Positions 8,878 through 18,627 are shown, numbered from the stretch's first letter. The stretch is 64,000 nt of DNA from an uncultured Pelagibacteraceae bacterium (GCA_902611145.1 CACLYO010000003.1:59442-123441), one strand, 5' to 3'. Notes: a model not told the origin generated them from the sequence alone. Made by a program: numbers and translations.

Positions 8878-9219
8878 TCAAGCTATTGGTAAACCGTTTT
8901 CGGCTTTTTGTGATGGATGAACTAAAGTAACTTTTCCTTCTTTATCTATGGATCCAAGTATAAGTGCTTGTGATTTTATACCTGCTATATTTTTTTCAGG
9001 AAAATTGCATACACCAATCACCTGTTTTCCTAATAAATTTTCTTCATTATAATAATGTGTTATTTGTGCTGATGATTGTTTTATTCCAATTTCTTTTCCA
9101 AAATCTACTTCTACAACTAATGAAGGTTTTCTAGCTTTTTCATTTTTTTTTACAGATATTACAGTGCCAAGCCTTATATCTACTTTATCAAATATGTCGT
9201 AGGTTATTTGTTCTTTCAT
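8878..9219 (-). CDS. csaA: CsaA-type tRNA-binding domain protein
   Basis: 113 residues forming a single OB-fold tRNA-binding domain: FDKVDIRLGTVISV at the start, QSSAQITHYYNEENLLGKQVIGVCNFP in the middle, and a C terminus with HPSQKAENGLPIA. CsaA homologues bind tRNA and were described as secretion-related chaperones in Bacillus. Length matches the family. It is divergent from argE with only 27 bp between the starts, so both promoters must lie in or across this short AT-rich gap. Confidence 0.9.
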   Translation of the reverse strand: MKEQITYDIFDKVDIRLGTVISVKKNEKARKPSLVVEVDFGKEIGIKQSSAQITHYYNEENLLGKQVIGVCNFPEKNIAGIKSQALILGSIDKEGKVTLVHPSQKAENGLPIA

Positions 9220-9246
9220 AAATTTAATATATAATTAATAATAGAT

Positions 9247-10437
9247 ATGAGTACAGAAAATAATTTGAAACATTTATATGAAAATTCTATTAAAATACTG
9301 TCAGATTTAATAGCCTTTAAAACTATATCAGGTGAAGATAATAATCAGTTAATTGATTATTGTGATGAAATACTAAAAAAATTAGGTGCAACATCTTTTA
9401 AAACTTTTGATGAAGATAAAAAAAGAGTCAATCTTTTTGCAACTCTAAAAGCAAAAAAACCAAATGGCAAAGTACCTATTATACTTTCTGGTCATACAGA
9501 TGTTGTTCCTGTTTCAAAAGGTTGGTCCACAAATCCATTTGAAGCAGTAATTAAAGAGGATAAACTTTATGGAAGGGGATCTTGTGATATGAAAGGTTTC
9601 ATTGCATGTGCCCTAGCCTATGCACCAATTTTTTCAAAATCAAAATTAGATAGAGATATTCATTTTTCTTTTACTTTTGATGAAGAAACTGCATGTAAGG
9701 GAGCCCCAATTTTAATTAAAGAATTAAAAAAAAGAGGATTAAAAAATGGAATATGTATTGTTGGTGAACCAACAAACATGAAAATAATTGACGCTCATAA
9801 AGGTTGTTACGAATATACAACTTATTTTGAAGGTTTAGCTGGTCATAGTTCTCAGCCCCACAAAGGTGTGAGTGCTGTTGAGTATGCAGCAAGGTATGTA
9901 AATAAATTAATAGAATTAAGGCAAAAATTAAAAGATAGAGCCCCAAAAAATTCTATTTTTGATCCTCCACATTCTACACTTCAAATAGGAGGGATTTTTG
10001 GAGGAATAGCACACAATGTAATTGCTGATAAATGTTTTGTAAATTGGGAAACAAGACCTGTAGTTAAAGAAGATGGAGTTTTTTTAAATGCAGAATTAGA
10101 CAAATACGCAAACGAAGTATTGCTTCCAGAAATGAAAAAAGTTTTTCCAAATTCATCAATTAAGAAAGAAATAATTGGAGAAATTATTGGCTTTGATAGA
10201 GTAAAAGATTCAGAAGCTTGTGAATTTGTATCTAGTATTACTGGTGATAACTCTAGAGAAGTCGTTTCATTTGGAACAGAAGCTGGTTTGTTTCAAGAAA
10301 TAGGAATAAGTACTGCTGTTTGTGGACCAGGTTCAATTGAACAAGCTCATAAAGTAGATGAATTTATTAAATTAGAGGAAATTAATAAATGTTTGGAATT
10401 TCTTGATGGTGTAAAGAACCAATCCACATCAATTTAA
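9247..10437 (+). CDS. argE: acetylornithine deacetylase (M20 peptidase family)
   Basis: 396 residues. M20 metal ligands are visible in SGHTDVVPV, GRGSCDMKGF (the bridging Asp) and FDEETACKGA (catalytic Glu), and HKGCYEYTTYFEGLAGHSSQP marks the dimerisation/lid domain. A late GPGSIEQAHKVDE segment supplies the last ligand. ArgE converts N-acetylornithine to ornithine in arginine synthesis. Some M20 relatives act on other N-acyl amino acids, so the exact substrate is inferred. It is convergent with the aldehyde dehydrogenase, 18 bp apart. Confidence 0.85.
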   Translation: MSTENNLKHLYENSIKILSDLIAFKTISGEDNNQLIDYCDEILKKLGATSFKTFDEDKKRVNLFATLKAKKPNGKVPIILSGHTDVVPVSKGWSTNPFEAVIKEDKLYGRGSCDMKGFIACALAYAPIFSKSKLDRDIHFSFTFDEETACKGAPILIKELKKRGLKNGICIVGEPTNMKIIDAHKGCYEYTTYFEGLAGHSSQPHKGVSAVEYAARYVNKLIELRQKLKDRAPKNSIFDPPHSTLQIGGIFGGIAHNVIADKCFVNWETRPVVKEDGVFLNAELDKYANEVLLPEMKKVFPNSSIKKEIIGEIIGFDRVKDSEACEFVSSITGDNSREVVSFGTEAGLFQEIGISTAVCGPGSIEQAHKVDEFIKLEEINKCLEFLDGVKNQSTSI

Positions 10438-10455
10438 AAAATTTTAATATTTTAA

Positions 10456-11889
10456 TTAATTCCAACCGCCAACTGTTTTGACTTCTAAAAATTCTATAAG
10501 ACCTTCGGTTCCAGCTTCTCGTCCAATACCGGAATGTTTATATCCTCCGAAAGGAGAAGCTACAGCTATACCAACTCCATTTACATCTACCATTCCTGAT
10601 CGTAGTTTTCTTGCTACTCTTTTAACTTTTTCTTTATCTTGTGTTTGAATGTAATTTGTTAAGCCATAATCTGTATCGTTAGCAATTGATATAGCTTCAT
10701 CCTCATTTTCAAAAGGTATTATAGACAAAACTGGACCAAAAATTTCAGTCCTAGCTATTTCCATTTGGTTATTAACATCAGCAAAAACAGTTGGTTTTAC
10801 ATAATAGCCTTTTTCTAAACCATTTGGTTTGCCAGTTCCACCTGCAATTAATTTTGCTCCTTCGTCTATTCCTTTTTGAATTAACGTTTGAATTTTATTA
10901 AACTGAACTTCTGAGACTACTGGTCCAATATGGTCGCCATCTTTTTGTGGAGAATCTACCTTTGTATTATTTGCTAATTCTTTTACTTTTTCTACAGTTT
11001 CATTATAAATAGATTTTTCAACAAGCATCCTTGTAGGAGCATTGCAAGATTGTCCTGAATTTCTAAAACATCTTAAAACGCCTCTTGCCACAGCTTCCGA
11101 ATCTGCATCTTTAAAGATTATATTTGCACCTTTTCCACCTAATTCTAAGCTTATCCTTTTAAAATCTTTTGCAGCATTTTGAGAAATTAATGCACCTGCC
11201 CTAGTTGATCCTGTAAATGAAATCATATTAATATCAGGATGGCTTGTTAAAGCGTCTCCAGTAACAGCTCCATCCCCATTTATCAAATTAAAAACTCCTG
11301 GAGGAAACTTCACTTCATCAATCATTTCAGCTAATAGCATTGATGATAAAGGTGCTATCTCAGACGGTTTTAATACTACTGTACAAGCTGATGCCAATGC
11401 AGGAATTACTTTTAAGTTAACTTGATTTATTGGCCAATTCCAGGGTGTAATCAATGCACAAACACCTTTCGGTTCATATAATAGTTTTTGATTATTTTTT
11501 TCCTCTCCTAAATCTTTTTCAAATTTAAAATCTTTTAATATATTTTTAAATGATTTGATATGGCTAGCTCCAGTTGCAGCTTGCATTTCTGTAGAAAATT
11601 TCATAGGTGCTCCCATTTCTAAAGAAATGAGTTTTGCCATTTCTGCCCATCTTTTTTTATAAACAACATACAATTTTTCTAATAAATCTAATCTTTCTTC
11701 TTTTTTTGAGAAAGCCCAAGTTTCAAAAGCTTTTTTTGCAGCGCTAACTGCTTTATCTACATCTTTTTTTCCTCCAAGGCATATTTCAGCACAAGGTTCT
11801 TCATTTGATGGATCGATTACTTTGTGGCTTCTTGGTTCTATTGCAGAAGTCCATTCCCCATTAATATAAAAATTTTTTTTATCTAACAT
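10456..11889 (-). CDS. NAD(P)-dependent aldehyde dehydrogenase
   Basis: About 477 residues from ATG 11889 (MLDKKNFYINGEW), the better start; the longer frame beginning at 11922 would overlap the agmatinase gene. Catalytic Cys in SGQSCNAPT, general-base Glu in SLELGGKGANIIF and the cofactor loop GSTRAG are present. Aldehyde dehydrogenases oxidise an aldehyde to an acid. Lying 13 bp downstream of an agmatinase-family gene, it may oxidise an aminoaldehyde from polyamine or guanidino-compound breakdown; this is inference from context. Confidence 0.88.
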   Translation of the reverse strand: MLDKKNFYINGEWTSAIEPRSHKVIDPSNEEPCAEICLGGKKDVDKAVSAAKKAFETWAFSKKEERLDLLEKLYVVYKKRWAEMAKLISLEMGAPMKFSTEMQAATGASHIKSFKNILKDFKFEKDLGEEKNNQKLLYEPKGVCALITPWNWPINQVNLKVIPALASACTVVLKPSEIAPLSSMLLAEMIDEVKFPPGVFNLINGDGAVTGDALTSHPDINMISFTGSTRAGALISQNAAKDFKRISLELGGKGANIIFKDADSEAVARGVLRCFRNSGQSCNAPTRMLVEKSIYNETVEKVKELANNTKVDSPQKDGDHIGPVVSEVQFNKIQTLIQKGIDEGAKLIAGGTGKPNGLEKGYYVKPTVFADVNNQMEIARTEIFGPVLSIIPFENEDEAISIANDTDYGLTNYIQTQDKEKVKRVARKLRSGMVDVNGVGIAVASPFGGYKHSGIGREAGTEGLIEFLEVKTVGGWN

Positions 11890-11902
11890 AATAAAATTTA
11901 AC

Positions 11903-12868
11903 CTATTGTTTTTTTTTTGCAAACAAATTAGTTAACTCATAAATTATTGTTGCTGCAGCTAAAGATGTAACCTCAGCATGATCATAAGCTGGTGACACTT
12001 CAACAACATCAGCTGATATTAAATTCATTCCAGACAGACCTCTAATAACATTTACAATTTCTCTTGTTGTCATTCCTGCAATCTCGGGAGTGCCGGTACC
12101 AGGTGCATAAGCTGGATCTAAAACATCAATATCAATAGATAAGTATAGAGGATTTTTTCCAACTCTTTTTTTAATTCTGTTAACTATTTTATCAATACCT
12201 TCGGTTTGAAATTCGTCACAATGAATTATTTTAAATCCAAAACTTTCATCATTCTTAATATCTTCTCTGCTATATAAAGGGCCTCTAATACCAACGTGCA
12301 TTGAAGCATCGTCTAAAAATAAATTCTCTTCTCTTGCTCTTCTAAATGGAGTTCCGTGAGTATATGGTGCCCCAAAGTAAGTATCCCAAGTGTCTAAATG
12401 TGCATCAAAATGTACTAGTGCAATTGGTCCGTTGTTTATTTTATTTACAGCTCTTAATAGTGGAAAAGCAATGGTATGGTCACCTCCCATACTAATTATT
12501 CCTCCAGTTTGATTTAGTAAATCTAATGCTCCAATTTCTATTTGTTTTATTGCCTCGTTAATATTAAATGGATTACAAGAAATGTCGCCCGCATCTGCAA
12601 CTTGCTGAACTTTAAAGGGCTCAACATCATAACTTGGGTGATAATTTGTTCTTAAATGTCTTGATGCTTGTCTAATACTTTGCGGCCCAAACCTAGCCCC
12701 AGGTCTATAACTAGTTCCAGCATCAAAAGGAATTCCAACTATTGCAACATCACAATTTTCAACATCTCTTAGTTCAGGTAGCCTTGCAAATGTGCTTGGT
12801 CCAGCAAATCTTGGTACTTTAGTTCCACTTACAGGTTGAATTGGGTTTTTTTTTCTCTTTTTTTTCAT
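11903..12868 (-). CDS. speB: agmatinase/ureohydrolase family enzyme
   Basis: 321 residues with all binuclear manganese motifs of the ureohydrolase family: SMGGDHTIAFPL, VHFDAHLDTWD and LSIDIDVLDPAYAPGTGTPE. Family members release urea from agmatine, 4-guanidinobutyrate, guanidinopropionate or proclavaminate. The aldehyde dehydrogenase downstream and the Pot transporter elsewhere in the window fit polyamine or guanidino-compound use. A basic N-terminal tail (KKKRKKNP) is unusual. The start is divergent from the secreted peptidase gene, 12 bp apart. Confidence 0.85.
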   Translation of the reverse strand: MKKKRKKNPIQPVSGTKVPRFAGPSTFARLPELRDVENCDVAIVGIPFDAGTSYRPGARFGPQSIRQASRHLRTNYHPSYDVEPFKVQQVADAGDISCNPFNINEAIKQIEIGALDLLNQTGGIISMGGDHTIAFPLLRAVNKINNGPIALVHFDAHLDTWDTYFGAPYTHGTPFRRAREENLFLDDASMHVGIRGPLYSREDIKNDESFGFKIIHCDEFQTEGIDKIVNRIKKRVGKNPLYLSIDIDVLDPAYAPGTGTPEIAGMTTREIVNVIRGLSGMNLISADVVEVSPAYDHAEVTSLAAATIIYELTNLFAKKKQ

Positions 12869-12880
12869 CTATATTGCCAT

Positions 12881-13621
12881 ATGAAATTTTTAAAAATAAT
12901 TTTACTATTGTTTATATTAATTTCACCTGCCAATGCTAACACAATATACAATTTAATCAAAATACCAAACTTAGAGATATATAATAATAAATCTACAAAT
13001 GGCATCAAATATCTAAGAGCTAATAAAACATTTCAAGTGGGTATAAGAAATGACAATGTAACTTGTTTTAATTCAAATATTCAAACTATAGATGAAAAAT
13101 TTAAATTAATTGAAGAAAATTTTAATAAGTATAATTCTGGCTTTTTAAAAAAAATTAATCTTAAATATGTAGTTCTATGTGAAAACCTTTCAGTTTCAGA
13201 AATTGATGCTGGAGGAGTCCCAAATCATCGAATGAAAACTTTAATTATAAATATAAAATTTGAAAAAAAACATTTTCAAAGAATTTTACATCATGAAGTT
13301 TTTCATTTGATTAATGAAAGTTTTAAAGATTTGTTTGTATACGATGATTGGAAAAACTTTAATGATAAGAAATTTAACTATGCTGAATGCTCGACCTGTT
13401 CTTCAGATAGATTAAATCTATCACTATTAGAAGAAACTAAAGGATTTTTGACAGAATATTCAATGTCAACTCCATCTGAAGATATGGCTGAAATATTTTC
13501 TTTTTTAATTACTGAAAAAAAAAATATAGAAAATAAAGCCTTAAAAGATCCTGTGTTGAAAAAAAAAATATCCTATATAAAAAAAACTTTGTTAAAGATT
13601 GATAAAGAATTTAAATTTTAA
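12881..13621 (+). CDS. secreted putative zinc metallopeptidase (HExxH)
   Basis: About 246 residues from ATG 12881, chosen because it begins a clean signal peptide (MKFLKIILLLFILIS, cut near ANA). An upstream ATG at 12836 would overlap the divergent agmatinase gene. The mature protein contains HHEVFHLINE, a zinc HExxH motif, a Cys pair (CSTCSS) and a later SEDMAEIFSFL segment whose Glu could be the third ligand of a gluzincin-type site. I recognise no named family. A periplasmic or surface protease is the best guess. The gene is 3 bp from the cyclophilin gene. Confidence 0.65.
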   Translation: MKFLKIILLLFILISPANANTIYNLIKIPNLEIYNNKSTNGIKYLRANKTFQVGIRNDNVTCFNSNIQTIDEKFKLIEENFNKYNSGFLKKINLKYVVLCENLSVSEIDAGGVPNHRMKTLIINIKFEKKHFQRILHHEVFHLINESFKDLFVYDDWKNFNDKKFNYAECSTCSSDRLNLSLLEETKGFLTEYSMSTPSEDMAEIFSFLITEKKNIENKALKDPVLKKKISYIKKTLLKIDKEFKF

Positions 13622-13624
13622 AAA

Positions 13625-14269
13625 ATGATAAAAAAAATAAAACAAACTAAATTGGAAAAAATTTTACTTATCTTTATAATAATTTTAGCAATTATAACTT
13701 TCGGATCTTTAATAGCTATGAAAAACAAATGCTTATTTGTAAAAAATTACAATCCTGAAAAATTAAAATTTAAAAATGTTGAAAATATTGCAATATTAAA
13801 TGCAACTTGTGGAAATGTTATTATTGAACTTTATCCAAATATTTCTCCAAATTCAGTTAAACGATTCAAAATGTTAATTAATTCAGGTAAATATAATAAT
13901 GTTGCTTTTCATAGGGTGATAAAGAATGTTCTAGTCCAAGCTGGAGATTTAGAGTTTGGTAAAAAAAAAAATTTAAATTATACGTATATAGGAACAGGTA
14001 GTTCAGGTTATGGAACTATAAATTCAGAATTAGATAACAGTTTTGATTTTAAAAAAGGTAGTGTTGCTTTATCAAGAACAGAAAAAAAAAATACTGAAGA
14101 CAGTCAATTTTTTATACTGCTCGAAGATGCGCCTTTATTTGAAGGAGAGTATTCACCTGTTGGAAAAGTAATTTATGGTTTAGAAGTTCTCCAAAAAGTT
14201 AAATACAATGATAAAGTTGAATATGTACTAAGGCCAGACTTTATTAATACTTTTGAAATGCTTAAATAG
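13625..14269 (+). CDS. membrane-anchored cyclophilin-type peptidyl-prolyl isomerase
   Basis: 214 residues with one N-terminal membrane anchor (about residues 13-31) and a cyclophilin domain with the AFHRVIKNVLVQAGD motif, including the catalytic Arg, and SQFFILLEDAPLFEGEYSPVGKV. It should catalyse proline isomerisation during folding on the periplasmic face. An Asn/Lys-rich linker joins anchor and domain. The gene is paired with the secreted peptidase gene and converges on the FadJ-like gene with 1 bp between stops. Confidence 0.88.
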   Translation: MIKKIKQTKLEKILLIFIIILAIITFGSLIAMKNKCLFVKNYNPEKLKFKNVENIAILNATCGNVIIELYPNISPNSVKRFKMLINSGKYNNVAFHRVIKNVLVQAGDLEFGKKKNLNYTYIGTGSSGYGTINSELDNSFDFKKGSVALSRTEKKNTEDSQFFILLEDAPLFEGEYSPVGKVIYGLEVLQKVKYNDKVEYVLRPDFINTFEMLK

Positions 14270-14270
14270 T

Positions 14271-16493
14271 TTAATTAATTAGAGGTTTTCCTGTTGTAAG
14301 AGTATGCTTGATTCTTTCTTGTGTTTTTTTGGTTTGAATAAGTTTCATAAATGAATCAAGCTCCAATTTATACAAATCATCTTCTGATAAAGTTTTTTCA
14401 ATTGTTGTATCTCCGCCACTTAAAACATTGGCTAATTCTTTACCAACTTCCATACCATGGTCTAATATAATTTTATCGTTATAAAGTTTTTCTAAAACTT
14501 TTATCATTTTTTCCTTTAACGGTTTGCCAGATAAATTAAACTTGCATACTTCGGGAGGTTTAAAATTTTTATTTTGCTCTAATACTTTTTTAGAAACTGA
14601 AAATAAACTATTTCTATTCATTATTTTTTTATCATCAGGTCTTAAATATTTTAAAGGTTCAGCCTCTATAGGAGAAGTAGCTGTTTTGGCATACCCAATA
14701 ATATCAAATACTTTTAATGGAGCAAAATCAGGATCATTTTTTGCTTCATCTGATTGTGACCATCTCCATAAAACTTCCTTGCATCCTCCACCTGCTGGAA
14801 CTAAACCAACTAATGTTTCAACTAATCCCATCACAATATTGGTGTGAGATACAACAAAATTACTTTGCAAAACAACTTCTTCACCTCCACCTAACGCCAA
14901 TCCAGATGGAGCGGAGATAACTGGATTCTCGCAATATTTTAAATGTTTACATGTTTCTTGAAAATATTTTATAAATTTTTCAATAGATTTAAAATCACCT
15001 TTGTCAGCAAAGTTCATTGTATAAGTTAAATTTACTCCAGCCGAAAATTGCATACTTTCGTTTATAATTATTAATGGTTTATCTGTTGCTTTCTTCAAAC
15101 AGTCCATTGAATCATAATCTAAAACGTTTGCTTTAGTTGTAAATTCAACAATATTAAAATCTTTAAATCTATAAATTTCAGCTGATTTATTTTTATCACT
15201 TTTAATTGCCTTAGGTTTTACTTTTCCTAATGTTTCTATTTCAGTATACAGTTGTCTTTCGCCATAAAAATTTTCATTTTTAGATTTATTTAAATTTTCT
15301 AAAAACTTATTGTTGTCAAAATTATCTATTTTTTGAAAAAAGTTCTTCACTCCTATTGCATTTAACATTTCGAAAGGACCTTTTGCCCAATTAAAACCTA
15401 ACCTCATAGCTTCATCAATATCGTTAAATTTATCTGTTATCCCTGGAACTAATGAAGATGCATATTTAATTATTTTTGAAATTACTGACCAAGCATATTC
15501 TCCATACTTATCTTTTCTATTAATTAAGCTATTTAAATCAACTTTTTCTGATTTTATATCTATTTTTTTAGATGCAGAATATTCTCCAGTTTCTAAATTG
15601 ATAGCTTCTAAAACTTTTGCATTATCAATTTTTTTCATTCTATAAAAACCACCCTTGCCTTTCCTTCCTGTGTAACCTGTTTCTATTAACTTTTTTACAA
15701 GTGGTATTTCTTTAGCAACTATTTGAAATTCATCTGTTTTAGGTAATTCTTTTATAAAACTTTTAAGCACATCACTCATTAAATCAATTCCTATTAAATC
15801 ATATAATCCAAATACTCCTGTTTTAGGTATTCCCATTGGTCTTCCAAATATTGCATCTGCCTCTTCAATTGATAATTTAAATTTAAATGCTTCTGTCATA
15901 GCAACTTGCATTGCATAAACTCCTATCCTATTTCCAAGAAAACCTGGTGTATCATTGCAAACTATTGCACCTTTTCCTAATTCTTCTTCACAAAATTTTT
16001 TTAAGGAACTAATTTTATTTAAATCATTATTTTCGTTTTTTACAATTTCGAGTAGACCCATATATCTAACTGGATTAAAAAAATGCGTAATACAAAAATC
16101 TTTTTTTTCTTCACTGGATAATTTTTCTGACAAAATTTTAATTGGAATTGATGAAGTATTTGATGAGACTATTGCACCTGATTTTCTAAATTTAAAGATT
16201 TTTTCATAAATATTATGCTTGATATCAATTCTTTCGACTACTGCCTCCACAACCCAATCTGCATCTTTAACTGTATTAAAATCATCATTTATATTACCTA
16301 CTTTAATATTATTTATTTTTGATTTATCGATCAATAATGGAGGTCTAGATTTAAGAATTCTTTCTCTTGCTTTTTCGCTTATTTCTGTTTTTAAATCTAA
16401 TAAAGTAACTGGAACATTTGCATTACAAAGTTGAGCTGCAATACCACTGCCCATTGTTCCTGAACCTATTATCACTACTTTTTTAATTTCCAT
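14271..16493 (-). CDS. 3-hydroxyacyl-CoA dehydrogenase / enoyl-CoA hydratase fusion
   Basis: 740 residues. The N-terminal NAD-binding domain opens with VVIIGSGTMGSGIAAQL, followed by the HAD helical domains (GFLGNRIGVYAMQ; GRPMGIPKTGVFGLYDLIGID). A second helical repeat follows (DIDEAMRLGFNWAKGPFEMLNAIG), then a C-terminal crotonase domain (residues about 440-700; oxyanion and catalytic region near GLALGGGEEVVLQ and GLVETLVGLVPAGGG). The domain order, dehydrogenase first, is opposite to FadB/FadJ. It should carry out two steps of fatty acyl-CoA beta-oxidation. It lies 23 bp after potC but need not be functionally linked to it. Confidence 0.9.
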   Translation of the reverse strand: MEIKKVVIIGSGTMGSGIAAQLCNANVPVTLLDLKTEISEKARERILKSRPPLLIDKSKINNIKVGNINDDFNTVKDADWVVEAVVERIDIKHNIYEKIFKFRKSGAIVSSNTSSIPIKILSEKLSSEEKKDFCITHFFNPVRYMGLLEIVKNENNDLNKISSLKKFCEEELGKGAIVCNDTPGFLGNRIGVYAMQVAMTEAFKFKLSIEEADAIFGRPMGIPKTGVFGLYDLIGIDLMSDVLKSFIKELPKTDEFQIVAKEIPLVKKLIETGYTGRKGKGGFYRMKKIDNAKVLEAINLETGEYSASKKIDIKSEKVDLNSLINRKDKYGEYAWSVISKIIKYASSLVPGITDKFNDIDEAMRLGFNWAKGPFEMLNAIGVKNFFQKIDNFDNNKFLENLNKSKNENFYGERQLYTEIETLGKVKPKAIKSDKNKSAEIYRFKDFNIVEFTTKANVLDYDSMDCLKKATDKPLIIINESMQFSAGVNLTYTMNFADKGDFKSIEKFIKYFQETCKHLKYCENPVISAPSGLALGGGEEVVLQSNFVVSHTNIVMGLVETLVGLVPAGGGCKEVLWRWSQSDEAKNDPDFAPLKVFDIIGYAKTATSPIEAEPLKYLRPDDKKIMNRNSLFSVSKKVLEQNKNFKPPEVCKFNLSGKPLKEKMIKVLEKLYNDKIILDHGMEVGKELANVLSGGDTTIEKTLSEDDLYKLELDSFMKLIQTKKTQERIKHTLTTGKPLIN

Positions 16494-16516
16494 AAAACTT
16501 AAAGCTTAATAAAAAA

Positions 16517-17371
16517 TTATCTGTTAATACCTCTTATTCTCTCAGATCTTCTTCTAAGAAGTTCTGCGGTAACAAGTATTAATGTTGAAAGAACAATTAA
16601 GCAAGTAGCAACTGCAAGAATGGTTGGACTTAATTGTTCTCTTAAGCCCGTCCACATTTGAATTGGTATTGTTGTGTTGTCTAGCCCAGCTAAGAAAAGT
16701 ACAACTACCACTTCATCAAAAGAAGTAACAAATGCAAATAAACCGCCAGATATTACTCCTGGTAAAATTAACGGTAAAGTTATTTTCATAAATGTGTTAA
16801 CAGGGTCACTTCCAAGACTAGCAGCGGCTCTAGTAACACTATGATCAAAACCTGACAAAGTAGCTGTAACAGTAATCACTACAAATGGAGTTCCTAAGAC
16901 AATATGAGCCAAAACAATTCCTGTGTGTGTTGCCGCTAAACCAACTTTGGCCATAAAAAAGAAAATTGCAACACCTGAGATAATAAGCGGAACAATCATT
17001 GGCGAAATTAAAGTTGCCATTATAATTCCTTTGTAAGGCATGTGTCTGCTACTTAATCCTAGCGCAGCAACTGTCCCAAGAAGAACAGATCCTAATGTTG
17101 CAAAAATTGCAATTATAAAACTATTTTTTGCAGCTAGCCCCCATGGGTTTTTTGTTCCATAAACCATGTCATGATACCATCTTAATGAAAAGGCATCTGG
17201 ATCAAGTCTCTTCATACCTTCTGAAAAAACTAAAAATTCTTCTGCGTTAAATGATAATGGGAAAATTACAAACAATGGTGCTATTAAGAAAAAAAATACA
17301 CAGCTACAAATAAATATGTAGAAGTAATGCCAAATTCTATAATGAGGTTCTGTATATTTTGGTAAGGCCAT
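16517..17371 (-). CDS. potC: spermidine/putrescine-type ABC transporter permease
   Basis: 284 residues, six membrane helices and the ABC permease EAA loop (TRAAASLGSDPVNTFMKITLPLILPG). This is PotC-type, the second permease of the Pot system. The start ATG is 2 bp from the potB stop, so the two are coupled. The Pot system imports polyamines, though homologues also import other amines; the substrate cannot be read from the permease. Confidence 0.9.
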   Translation of the reverse strand: MALPKYTEPHYRIWHYFYIFICSCVFFFLIAPLFVIFPLSFNAEEFLVFSEGMKRLDPDAFSLRWYHDMVYGTKNPWGLAAKNSFIIAIFATLGSVLLGTVAALGLSSRHMPYKGIIMATLISPMIVPLIISGVAIFFFMAKVGLAATHTGIVLAHIVLGTPFVVITVTATLSGFDHSVTRAAASLGSDPVNTFMKITLPLILPGVISGGLFAFVTSFDEVVVVLFLAGLDNTTIPIQMWTGLREQLSPTILAVATCLIVLSTLILVTAELLRRRSERIRGINR

Positions 17372-17373
17372 AT

Positions 17374-18627
17374 TTATCCCAGTTTAATATTATCAACTCC
17401 TACAAGTTTATTATAAACCCAATAAATAGCTAAAACTCCGCTCAATAACATTAATCCCATTGCTGATGCAAAGCTCCAATCTAAAGTACTTTTCATATGA
17501 AACGCTATATGATTACTAATCAGCGTTCCTGATGCTCCTCCAACAAGAGCTGGAGTAATGTAATATCCAATAGCAAGTATAAAAACTAATAAACAACCAG
17601 CACCTATTCCTGGTATAGTTAGAGGAAAATATACTTTCCAAAAGGCTACAAATGGTGTTCCACCTAGAGATTTTCCTGCTCTCATCAAGCTAGGAGAGAT
17701 AGTTTTCATAACACTATAAAGTGGTAATACCATGAATGGTAAAAGAATTTGTGTCATCGCAACATATGTACCAACCTTATTATACATCATTTCAGGCCTG
17801 TTATCGTCTGCCACAAGACCTATCCATACAAAAAAGTCATTAACGATTCCTTGTTGTTGTAATAAAATCATCCAACTTGCAGTTCTTACGAGTAAGGATG
17901 TCCAAAAAGGTAAGAGAACACAAATCATTAATAAATTACTATATTTCATTGGAAGTGTTGCTAATAAATGGGCGATTGGATAAGCCATCAAAAAACAAAA
18001 AACTGTAACAAAAAAGGCAACTTCAACAGTTCTTACCCATAGAATTTTATGAATTCTTCTATCTTCAGAAACTTGAACAATTTTACCATCCTCGTTTTCA
18101 TACATATCTACACCTTTAAGATATTTTGAATAACTGTAAGCAGGCGCTCTTCTTTTAAGTGCTCTCCAATACTCAACATTAGCCCATCTACTATGAACAG
18201 CCATTATTTGTTCTTTATAATTTCCTTCCTCAAATTTTTTCATTTTTCTTTTTAATTTTTTAAGAATACTTTTAAATCCATTTTTTTCGTAGTTAAGTTG
18301 GGTAGCTAATTTTCCAAATGTTTTTTCTTCAACTAATTTTTTATAGTCTAAATAAAATCCTTCAAAAACTTCTTCTGGTGGTAATTCTTTTCCATCCCAT
18401 TGTTCCATTGCTTTATAAGTTTTAGGAAGCATATTTGTAACCATTCGGTCATCCACACTTCTAAAAAGCATATCACCTATTGGAAAAACATATGTGATTA
18501 TTAAAAATAACAATAAAGGACATACGAGTAAAAAAGCTTTTATTTTATTTTTTTTCTCTGCTTTTTTTAAACTTTCCTCTAAAGGAATTCCATCTGTTGT
18601 TAAAATTTTTTGTGTTTCGCTGCTCAT
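17374..18627 (-). CDS. potB: spermidine/putrescine-type ABC permease with large periplasmic insertion
   Basis: 417 residues against about 280-310 usual for PotB. After the first membrane helix (about residues 28-50) comes a charged insertion of over 100 residues (about 55-195, rich in Lys, Glu, Tyr), before helix two (TVEVAFFVTVFCFLMAYPIA). The EAA loop near LMRAGKSLGGTPFVAFWKVYFPL is intact. The insert should face the periplasm and could contact the binding protein. A strong terminator precedes the gene. Confidence 0.9.
   Translation of the reverse strand: MSSETQKILTTDGIPLEESLKKAEKKNKIKAFLLVCPLLLFLIITYVFPIGDMLFRSVDDRMVTNMLPKTYKAMEQWDGKELPPEEVFEGFYLDYKKLVEEKTFGKLATQLNYEKNGFKSILKKLKRKMKKFEEGNYKEQIMAVHSRWANVEYWRALKRRAPAYSYSKYLKGVDMYENEDGKIVQVSEDRRIHKILWVRTVEVAFFVTVFCFLMAYPIAHLLATLPMKYSNLLMICVLLPFWTSLLVRTASWMILLQQQGIVNDFFVWIGLVADDNRPEMMYNKVGTYVAMTQILLPFMVLPLYSVMKTISPSLMRAGKSLGGTPFVAFWKVYFPLTIPGIGAGCLLVFILAIGYYITPALVGGASGTLISNHIAFHMKSTLDWSFASAMGLMLLSGVLAIYWVYNKLVGVDNIKLG

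Noticed and set aside
9247..10437. argE as DoeB (ectoine pathway deacetylase)
   Set aside because: Its motifs are those of the M20 ArgE group, whereas DoeB belongs to the succinylglutamate desuccinylase group; it is also 10 kb from the DoeA-like gene.
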